A DNA stretch of 7,563 nucleotides. It comes from Candidatus Faecivivens stercoravium. Lineage in GTDB: Bacteria; Bacillota; Clostridia; Oscillospirales; Ruminococcaceae. A program made the position numbers and the translations under genes. The notes beneath the pieces are model-generated. The model saw nothing but the letters and a program-made list of their open reading frames with translations. It was not told where the DNA came from and ran no database searches. Within the stretch, counting starts at the first letter, position 1. Each line of letters begins with the position of its first letter. The stretch lies in the NCBI GenBank assembly GCA_018712425.1, contig DVHA01000110.1, positions 1 through 7,563 on the forward strand, read 5' to 3'. Shown piece after piece: positions 1-5,087 of this stretch.

Positions 1-1308
1 GAAGTAGACCAGGAAGATAACCGAACTGATTGCCCAGGTAATCGGGTAGGCCCAGTAGATAATCTGGATCGAAGGGATAAAACGGATAGCGACCGTGATG
101 TAGGCGACGCGGATAACGCACCAGCTGATCAGCATGACCACCATCGGCACCGACGCCTTACCGGCCCCGCGCATAATCCCCGCGATGCAGTGGGAGAAGG
201 CCAGCAGGAAGTAGAACAGGCAGTCGGCCTGTGCCCGCCCGACGCCGGAGGCGATGACGTCCGGGTTGCGGTCGAACAGCCACATCAGGAAGGGCGCCCC
301 CAGGAAGATCGCCAGGCCGATGATTTCGGCGATGGCCATCGAGCAGAGAATCCCGAACCGCGCGCCTTTTTTCGCCCGGTCGTATTCCCCGGCGCCGAGG
401 TTCTGGCTGATAAAGGTGGTCAGCGCCATCGCGAAGCAGGTGATCGGCAGAAACCCGAACCCCTCGATCTTGGCATAGACCCCCTGCCCGGCAACCGCGA
501 TCTCACCGAAAGCGTTGATGTTGGTCTGGACGATGACGTTGGCGAAGGCGATGATCGAGTTCTGGCAGCCGGCCGGGAGGCCGTTGCGGATGATCTTGCC
601 CAGCATCGGGATGTCGAACCGGATGTCCCGGAGCGTCACCCGGTAGACGTCGTCGGTCCGGCAGAGCCGGATAAAGCAGAGGGCCGCGCTCACCAGCTGG
701 GAAATCGCCGTCGCCGCCGCGGCCGAACCAACCCCCATCTTAAACCCGGCCACAAACAGCAGGTCCAGCAGGATGTTGACCACCGAAGAGACCATCAGGT
801 AGTAGAGCGGGTGGCGGCTGTCGCCGACCGACTGCAAAATACCGACACAGATGTTATAGAGGACAAAGGGGACGCTCCCCAGGAAATAAATCCGGAAATA
901 GGAGACCGACCCCGCCAAAATGCTTTCCGGCGTCCCCATCCAGACGAGGATCTGCGGGGCGAGCAGCACCCCTAAAAGGGTCAGGACCACCCCCGCCACC
1001 AGGCCGAAGGCGATGGTTGTATGGATTGCGGTGTGCAGCGCCTTTTTATCGCCCGCCCCGAAGGCCCTGGCGATGACGACGCCGGCGCCGACCGCGATAC
1101 CGTTGAAGAACCCGATCATCAAAAAGATCAGGTTGCTGGAAGAGCTGACCGACGCGAGCGCCTCGCTTCCCAGGAAGTTGCCGACGATCAGCGAGTCGGC
1201 GGTATTGTACAGCTGCTGGAACAGGTTCCCGAGGAAGAGGGGGACCGCGAAGGAAATCAGATGTTTTTCAATCGACCCTTCTGTCATTAAGGTTGCTTTT
1301 GCTGGCAT
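1..1308 (-). CDS. MATE-family multidrug/cation antiporter, 3' end cut by window edge
   Basis: The minus strand is open without a stop from the window edge to 1308, giving 436 residues. It is a polytopic membrane protein of the MATE family, which exports drugs or metabolites in exchange for Na+ or H+. The N-terminus reads MTEGSIEKHLISFAVPLFLG then NLFQQLYNTADSLIVGNFLG, the classic first helix of MATE proteins; Asp38 sits where NorM-type transporters carry a coupling acidic residue. Further hydrophobic segments follow through to the edge, ending ITWAISSVIFLVYF. MATE proteins are usually about 440-460 residues, so only some 10-25 residues are missing. In-frame ATGs lie at 1317, 1308 and 1287. 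I chose 1308 because a purine-rich AAAGAGAG lies about 9 bases upstream; 1317 is too close to it and 1287 has no Shine-Dalgarno. It lies downstream of the tRNA terminator and I see no clear promoter of its own. Substrate cannot be inferred. Confidence 0.93.
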   Translation of the reverse strand, partial: MPAKATLMTEGSIEKHLISFAVPLFLGNLFQQLYNTADSLIVGNFLGSEALASVSSSSNLIFLMIGFFNGIAVGAGVVIARAFGAGDKKALHTAIHTTIAFGLVAGVVLTLLGVLLAPQILVWMGTPESILAGSVSYFRIYFLGSVPFVLYNICVGILQSVGDSRHPLYYLMVSSVVNILLDLLFVAGFKMGVGSAAAATAISQLVSAALCFIRLCRTDDVYRVTLRDIRFDIPMLGKIIRNGLPAGCQNSIIAFANVIVQTNINAFGEIAVAGQGVYAKIEGFGFLPITCFAMALTTFISQNLGAGEYDRAKKGARFGILCSMAIAEIIGLAIFLGAPFLMWLFDRNPDVIASGVGRAQADCLFYFLLAFSHCIAGIMRGAGKASVPMVVMLISWCVIRVAYITVAIRFIPSIQIIYWAYPITWAISSVIFLVYF

Positions 1309-1350
1309 ACATTCCATCTCTCTTTGTCTGAATTTCTGCCCGGAGGCGGT

Positions 1351-1393
1351 GCAAAATAAAAACGCTAATCCCGGTAAAACCGAAATTAACGTT
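1351..1393 (-). terminator. Intrinsic terminator of the tRNA-Leu operon
   Basis: Bases 1380-1393 and 1361-1374 form a 14-bp stem (three G-U pairs in the RNA) around a 5-base loop, UUUUA. On the minus strand the stem is followed by TTTATTTT. It begins 5 bases after the CCA end of the second tRNA, so it should end the tRNA transcript. It also lies between that transcript and the MATE gene. Confidence 0.88.
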
Positions 1394-1397
1394 TTGC

Positions 1398-1484
1398 TGG
1401 TGCGGATAACAGGACTTGAACCTGCATGAACTTGCATTCACTAGAACCTGAATCTAGCGCGTCTGCCAATTCCGCCATATCCGC
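1398..1484 (-). tRNA. tRNA-Leu (anticodon CAG)
   Basis: An 87-base class II tRNA with encoded CCA. The acceptor stem is GCGGATA paired with TATCCGC, with discriminator A and then CCA at 1400-1398. The anticodon arm at 1457-1441 is CTAGA, loop TTCAGGT, TCTAG, which places anticodon CAG at 1450-1448, reading CUG codons. A long variable arm (TGAA...TTCA stem) is present, as expected for leucine tRNA. The T arm is GCAGG-TTCAAGT-CCTGT. It is the second gene of a two-tRNA transcript, separated from tRNA-Leu(GAG) by 3 bases. The D-arm region and T arm are identical or nearly so to those of its neighbour, suggesting tandem duplication and divergence. Confidence 0.97.
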
Positions 1485-1487
1485 ATA

Positions 1488-1572
1488 TGGTGCAGATGAC
1501 AGGACTTGAACCTGCACGAGTGACCCCACTACCACCTCAAAGTAGCGCGTCTGCCAATTCCGCCACATCTGC
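1488..1572 (-). tRNA. tRNA-Leu (anticodon GAG)
   Basis: An 85-base class II tRNA with encoded CCA (1490-1488). The acceptor stem GCAGATG pairs with CATCTGC and the discriminator is A. The anticodon arm at 1545-1529 is CTACT, loop TTGAGGT, GGTAG (one G-U pair), giving anticodon GAG at 1538-1536, which reads CUC and CUU. The variable arm is long and the T arm is GCAGG-TTCAAGT-CCTGT. It is the first gene after the consensus promoter, with a leader of roughly 38 bases. Confidence 0.97.
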
Positions 1573-1616
1573 ATTTTTATTGGTTGCCCGGCGTTTCGTG
1601 CCTCACAACGTACTTA

Positions 1617-1666
1617 ATTATACCAGCTCCGGGTTAATTTGTCAAGCCTTTTTTTGGATTTTTTTT
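1617..1666 (-). promoter_or_regulatory. Perfect-consensus sigma-A promoter with UP-like A-tracts for the tRNA operon
   Basis: On the minus strand TTGACA (1645-1640) and TATAAT (1622-1617) are separated by exactly 17 bases. Immediately upstream of the -35 lie an A7 tract (1655-1649) and an A8 tract (1666-1659), in the position of an UP element contacted by the RNA polymerase alpha subunits. Predicted start is near 1610. This is the strength expected for a stable-RNA promoter. The segment just after the -10 is TAAGTAC, not a GC-rich discriminator. Confidence 0.93.
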
Positions 1667-1689
1667 CATAAAACCGGTTGAGAAACCGG
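1667..1689 (-). terminator. Weak candidate terminator after the M20 peptidase gene
   Basis: The minus strand reads CCGGTT, loop TCTC, AACCGG (1689-1674), followed by TTTTATG. A 6-bp stem with a short T-run is a modest intrinsic terminator. Together with the stronger inverted repeat at 1699-1721 it lies between the M20 stop and the tRNA promoter. Confidence 0.5.
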
Positions 1690-1698
1690 ACGGCGGAC

Positions 1699-1721
1699 AC
1701 CCCCAGGGAACCCCTGGGGGT
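1699..1721 (-). repeat. 10-bp perfect inverted repeat downstream of the M20 peptidase gene
   Basis: Arms 1699-1708 and 1712-1721 are perfectly complementary (ACCCCCAGGG / CCCTGGGGGT) with a 3-base centre; a 9-bp stem with a 5-base loop is equally possible. It begins 17 bases after the M20 stop codon. No T-run follows on either strand, so it is not a textbook terminator. It may stabilise the mRNA 3' end or cause pausing before the second hairpin at 1674-1689. Confidence 0.6.
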
Positions 1722-1738
1722 AAAACCGCTTGACCCGA

Positions 1739-3067
1739 TTAGTATCGGGTGATAAACTTGACGAAGAATTCCGGCCCGGAGGTGATATGCTCCACCGGGA
1801 TGCACTCGTTGGCGGCGTGGGCGGGGCCCCAGTTGCCGTCGGAGTAGAAGCTGGAGAAGCGGTAGACGCTGTCGCAGACCTCGCTGTAATAGCGGGAGTC
1901 GGTGCCGCCCAGCATATAGCCGGGGATGGTGACGACGCCGGGGTAGTTCTCCTCGCAGATCGACTGGATGAGGTCGTACCCCTTAGTGTGCAGCTTGGAA
2001 GCGGTGGGCGGGTTGCCGCCCTTTAAGAGCCGGACCTTGACACCCTCGGGCACGACGTCCTCAAAATGCTTCTGCAAAACTTCCAGCGTATCCCCTTCGA
2101 TTGCCCGGCAGTTGATGGTGACCGAGCAGCGCTGGGGGAGGATATTCGCCTGTTCCGAACCCTGGGCCATCGTGACGGCGGTGGTGGTGTGGAAGAGGGC
2201 GGAGAGGTAGGGGTCCTTTTCGATGTAGGGGAGGAGCTTGTCCCAGTTGCCCTCGACGTCCTTGCAGAGTTCGGCCAGCTCGCCCTCCATCAGCGGGGCG
2301 GACGCCTCGAGGTTCTGCTTGACGCACTCGGTGATCCGGTAGGGGAACTGGTTCTCCTCGACGGCGATGACCGCCTGGGCCAGCAGCTTCATCGCGCTGT
2401 CCTTCGGCGGGACGGAGGAGTGGCCGCCCTTGTGCTCGACATACAGCTCAAAGTCGGCGTACCCTTTCTCCGAGATGACGATGCTGGCAATCAGCCCTTC
2501 ATACCCGAACCGGTTGCCCTTGCTGACGCCGCCGCACTCGTCGATGACGCAGCCGGGGCGGATGCCGCGGTCCCGCAGGACCTCCATCATCGCCTTGGCC
2601 GACGGCTCCTCGCCGCCCATGACCTCTTCGTTGTAGCCAAAGGCCAGATAGATGTCATAGTCGGGGGTGTAGCCCTCGCCCAGCAGGTGCTCGACCGCCT
2701 CCATTACCGACATCAGGTTGCATTTGCAGTCGGTGGTGCCGCGGCCCCAGAGCTTCCCTTCGGCGACGATGCCGGCGTAGGGCGGGTATTTCCAGAGGCC
2801 GGGGTCCCCTTCCGGCACGACGTCCTGGTGGGCCATCAGCACCAGTGGCGCCTTCTCCGAACCGGTGCCCTTCCAGTGGTAGAGGAGCCCGGCCTTGCCG
2901 ACGATCTCCAGCGTCAGCTTTTCATGGATCAGCGGGTAGCTTTCCTTTAAATAGGCGTGCAGCTGGTCAAACTTTGTGAAATCCATCTTGGCCAGCTCTG
3001 CGTTGGAGACGGTCGGGATGCGGACCATGCCTGCCAGATGTTCGATACACTTTTCTGCTGTGATCAT
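1739..3067 (-). CDS. M20-family zinc metallopeptidase (ArgE/DapE/carboxypeptidase type)
   Basis: A 442-residue, probably cytoplasmic, di-zinc amidohydrolase that would cleave an acylated amino acid, di- or tripeptide. The length is normal for long M20 members of the PM20/Cps1-like type. By family pattern the zinc ligands are His80 (MAHQDVVP), Asp113 (GRGTTDCK), Glu148 (NEEVMGGEE), Asp176 (VIDECGG) and His417 (GPAHAANE); Asp82 and Glu147 match the catalytic pair. EHKGGHSSVPP (211-221) starts the lid/dimerisation domain. Cys114 and Cys116 beside the bridging Asp113 are less usual. The ATG at 3067 has AAGGA nine bases upstream. It follows the esterase gene by 146 bases and has its own promoter at 3172-3200, so it may be read both alone and from the upstream operon. 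The substrate is not determinable; a carnosinase- or succinyl-diaminopimelate-type role is possible but not supported specifically. Confidence 0.93.
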   Translation of the reverse strand: MITAEKCIEHLAGMVRIPTVSNAELAKMDFTKFDQLHAYLKESYPLIHEKLTLEIVGKAGLLYHWKGTGSEKAPLVLMAHQDVVPEGDPGLWKYPPYAGIVAEGKLWGRGTTDCKCNLMSVMEAVEHLLGEGYTPDYDIYLAFGYNEEVMGGEEPSAKAMMEVLRDRGIRPGCVIDECGGVSKGNRFGYEGLIASIVISEKGYADFELYVEHKGGHSSVPPKDSAMKLLAQAVIAVEENQFPYRITECVKQNLEASAPLMEGELAELCKDVEGNWDKLLPYIEKDPYLSALFHTTTAVTMAQGSEQANILPQRCSVTINCRAIEGDTLEVLQKHFEDVVPEGVKVRLLKGGNPPTASKLHTKGYDLIQSICEENYPGVVTIPGYMLGGTDSRYYSEVCDSVYRFSSFYSDGNWGPAHAANECIPVEHITSGPEFFVKFITRY

Positions 3068-3090
3068 CGTGATTCATCCTTTCTTGCCGG

Positions 3091-3113
3091 CTGTCCCCGA
3101 CGGGGCGGGGCAG
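3091..3113 (-). promoter_or_regulatory. GC-rich hairpin in the M20 peptidase mRNA leader
   Basis: In the roughly 98-base leader, the minus strand carries CTGCCCC...GGGGACAG, a 7-bp GC-rich stem with one bulged A. An alternative smaller CCCC-GTC-GGGG hairpin lies within it. It ends about 9 bases before the Shine-Dalgarno at 3081-3077. It could modulate translation, but no known riboswitch is recognised and the pairing may be incidental to high GC. Confidence 0.35.
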
Positions 3114-3171
3114 GGCCTTTTGGGTAATTCTCGTGTAAACTTTTGAAATCACCCTGTATTTTTATGAATTC

Positions 3172-3200
3172 AGTATACGCCTGTCGGCAGAATCTGTCAA
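3172..3200 (-). promoter_or_regulatory. Sigma-A promoter for the M20 peptidase gene
   Basis: The minus strand has TTGACA (3200-3195), a 17-base spacer and TATACT (3177-3172), a near-perfect vegetative promoter. Its -35 begins 14 bases after the esterase stop codon. No terminator separates it from the upstream operon, so it is an internal promoter. Predicted start is near 3165, leaving a leader of about 98 bases. Confidence 0.88.
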
Positions 3201-3213
3201 GGCCAATCTGCAA

Positions 3214-3882
3214 TTATTTTTCCGCAAGCCAGCAGAGCGCCGCCCGCCACCGGCCGGGGATATCCTTGAAATGGCCGCCGGGGTGGAGGGTAAAATGCAA
3301 GCTCCGGGGTGGAAGCTGCATTTTAAGCCTGCCCACTTCCGCCCGGGTCGCCTCGCCCACCCGCCGCATCCGGGGGTTCCCCGCCTTTTCTTCCTTGCCG
3401 CCGAGGGAGAGGTAGGCCCGCGCCTCCGGCGGGACGGGGTGGCTCTCGGCGAAGGCGTCCCACCCTTCCATCCAGAGGGAGCCGGAGAGGGAAGCAAAGG
3501 CGGAGAATTTCCCGCCCCAGCCGCCGTGCAGCCCGTAAAGGGCGGTGAGCCCGGCGAGGGAGTAACCGGCAATGGCTGGGCCGGGCTGTAAAGGATAATC
3601 CCTTTTCAGCCTGTCATAGGCCGCCGCTGCCCGGTCCAGCACCGCCGCCGCCCCTGGCGTAAAATCCGGTTCCCCCTCCCGCAGGGCGGGCGCCGGGAAG
3701 GGGGAGAGGGCCTCCCATTTCCCCGGCGGGACGAGGATGACGGCCACCGGCGGAAGCGTCTCCCAGATTCCCGCAAGTTCCCCGGCAAAATCCTCCCCCG
3801 CGATGCAGCAGACCGTGTAAAGAGCTCCGTCTGCCCGGTCCGGCAGGCAGAGAACCGCCCCATCCGACTGGATTGTCCGCAT
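3214..3882 (-). CDS. Alpha/beta hydrolase, esterase-like
   Basis: A 222-residue soluble protein with no signal peptide, resembling the esterase D / enterochelin-esterase-like alpha/beta hydrolases of Firmicutes. The nucleophile elbow is GYSLAG, with Ser108 as nucleophile. ASLSGSLW (130-137) is the strand and loop that follow in this family. YLSLGGKEEKAGNPRM (157-172) carries the likely acid in the Glu164/Glu165 pair, and the catalytic His is His204 in HPGGHF. All triad elements are thus present and in order. The ATG at 3882 is preceded by AAGGAGG (3895-3889) at 6 bases; this Shine-Dalgarno overlaps the stop codon of the AlkD-like gene, so the two genes are closely linked with 11 bases between them. 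The true substrate (short-chain ester, siderophore or acyl compound) cannot be told. Confidence 0.87.
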   Translation of the reverse strand: MRTIQSDGAVLCLPDRADGALYTVCCIAGEDFAGELAGIWETLPPVAVILVPPGKWEALSPFPAPALREGEPDFTPGAAAVLDRAAAAYDRLKRDYPLQPGPAIAGYSLAGLTALYGLHGGWGGKFSAFASLSGSLWMEGWDAFAESHPVPPEARAYLSLGGKEEKAGNPRMRRVGEATRAEVGRLKMQLPPRSLHFTLHPGGHFKDIPGRWRAALCWLAEK

Positions 3883-3893
3883 ATGCCGCCTCC

Positions 3894-4583
3894 TTACCGT
3901 CTGAGCGCCCGGAGCCTTGTACGGGTTTCATCGTTCACCCGCCGGGATTCGCAGACCTTCTGAATCAGCTTGTTGTGGGTAAAACCGTCCAGCGTCCCTT
4001 CCCGCAAAAACGCCTCGGTTTTCTCGGGAAAATGGATATAGGCGGTCGACCCGCACCAGGCCGCCGCCATCCGGGCGTAGTAACCCGGGTGGTCAAATTC
4101 CCGCAGCTTTAGCAGTACCCAGTCGATCTCCTCCGGCACCAGATACCAGTCCAGCATCAGCACCAGCCCGCACCGGACCGGGTATTCTTTCCCGCTGCCC
4201 AGCATCCTTTCGATAAAATCCCGGTAAAAGGGCCGGTTTTTGCCGGCCGCCTTGCAGCTTACGCAGAAGCTGTCGCAGACCGACCAGTTTCCCACCCGCG
4301 GGACAAACCGCTCCATCCAATAGAGCCGCTCTTCGTCCGGCATTTTGACTGCCCCCACCAGCATCCCGTAGAGCATTGTCTCCTCAAAGCTTTCAGGGGA
4401 CGCGCCGTCCAGCGCCTCGAGGAGCGGTTCGCCTTCGCCGGCCAATTGTTTGGCCAGCGCCCGCAGCTTCGGCAGCCGCACCCCCAGAATCCCCCCGGTG
4501 CCGGGGAGCAGCTTGGCCGAAAAGGCGGCGTAATCCGGTTCGGCCAGTGCCTGGAGTTCCGCCCGGACCGCCTCCAGCGTCAT
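3894..4583 (-). CDS. DNA alkylation repair protein, AlkD-like HEAT-repeat glycosylase
   Basis: A 229-residue all-helical protein of the DNA alkylation repair enzyme family, which in AlkD removes N3- and N7-alkylpurines from DNA without flipping the base. Family signatures include GILGVRLPKLRALAKQL (31-47), VGNWSVCDSFC (97-107), AAAWCGSTAYIHFPEKT (173-189) and HNKLIQKVCESRRV (203-216). Trp100, Asp104 and Trp176 match in order and near-identical spacing the active-site Trp109, Asp113 and Trp187 known from Bacillus cereus AlkD; this mapping is from motif comparison only. The start codon overlaps the ogt stop as ATGA (4583-4580), implying translational coupling. Its own Shine-Dalgarno is in the GGGGTGGAGGT stretch before the ATG. 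It shares a transcript with ogt, which repairs a different class of alkylation damage. Some family members are of unknown activity, so catalysis is likely rather than proved. Confidence 0.9.
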   Translation of the reverse strand: MTLEAVRAELQALAEPDYAAFSAKLLPGTGGILGVRLPKLRALAKQLAGEGEPLLEALDGASPESFEETMLYGMLVGAVKMPDEERLYWMERFVPRVGNWSVCDSFCVSCKAAGKNRPFYRDFIERMLGSGKEYPVRCGLVLMLDWYLVPEEIDWVLLKLREFDHPGYYARMAAAWCGSTAYIHFPEKTEAFLREGTLDGFTHNKLIQKVCESRRVNDETRTRLRALRR

Positions 4584-5074
4584 ACCTCCACCCCTTCCAG
4601 CTGTAAGAGCGCCCGTTTCAGTTCAATGCCTCCGGCGTAACCCGTCAGGCTCCCGTTTTTGCCGAGCACCCGGTGGCAGGGAACAATAATAGGAATCGGA
4701 TTATTTCGACAAGCTGACCCGACTGCCCGCATTCCTTTCGGCGATCCAGCTGCTAAAGCCAAATCAGAATAGCTGCATGTTTCTCCGTAATGAACATTTA
4801 ACATATGTGCCCAAACTTGGCTGTAAAATCCCTTTTTCGGCAGCGAAAGAGGAAGAGTGAAGGTTTTGCTTTTCCCGGTGAAGTAGTCTGACAGCTGTTT
4901 TTTTGCTTCAGTTATAACCTCCATGTCTTCTGGAAAGATTTGTTCAAATTCGGGCGGAGAAAAAGTAATAGCGGTAATATGTCCGTTGGAAGCATAGATT
5001 CCGAAAGAGGTTTCGGGAGAAAAACTTTTTGGAGTGGTAAAGCAGATTTGAGAGATTTTGGGTTGATTTGACAT
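4580..5074 (-). CDS. ogt: Methylated-DNA--[protein]-cysteine S-methyltransferase
   Basis: A 164-residue suicide repair protein that moves the alkyl group from O6-alkylguanine to its own cysteine. The active site is IIVPCHRV with Cys133 as acceptor and His134 next to it; Glu160 lies 27 residues later, the same spacing as Cys321-Glu348 in E. coli Ada. Arg116 in GMRAVGSACRNNP (114-126) is in the position of the helix arginine that takes the place of the flipped base. The fold has the usual N-terminal domain (1 to about 80) and C-terminal domain. It is the Ogt type, with no Ada regulatory domain. The frame stays open upstream to 5356, but AAGGAGG with 8-base spacing fixes the start at 5074, 13 bases after the upstream gene's stop. 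Base composition is mosaic: codons 1-131 are far more AT-rich than codons 132-164 and the neighbours, suggesting partial replacement by foreign DNA. Confidence 0.95.
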   Translation of the reverse strand: MSNQPKISQICFTTPKSFSPETSFGIYASNGHITAITFSPPEFEQIFPEDMEVITEAKKQLSDYFTGKSKTFTLPLSLPKKGFYSQVWAHMLNVHYGETCSYSDLALAAGSPKGMRAVGSACRNNPIPIIVPCHRVLGKNGSLTGYAGGIELKRALLQLEGVEV

Positions 5075-5087
5075 AGTAATATCCTCC

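Noticed and set aside
190..975. 261-residue plus-strand ORF opposite the MATE gene
   Set aside because: It is in codon register with the antisense of a clear MATE transporter and is low-complexity, charged and without domains.
1386..1574. 62-residue minus-strand ORF (MQMWRNWQTRYFEV...)
   Set aside because: It is the tRNA-Leu pair read as protein; the repeated VQVQVL/LADA pattern is the typical translation of tRNA arms.
1487..1681. 64-residue plus-strand ORF across the tRNA and its promoter
   Set aside because: Antisense of tRNA-Leu(GAG) and of the promoter; no ribosome binding site or protein-like features.
2066..2950. 294-residue plus-strand ORF opposite the M20 gene
   Set aside because: Rich in Asp, Gly, Val and Leu with no domain; it mirrors the GC-rich codons of the clear M20 gene and has no ribosome binding site of note.
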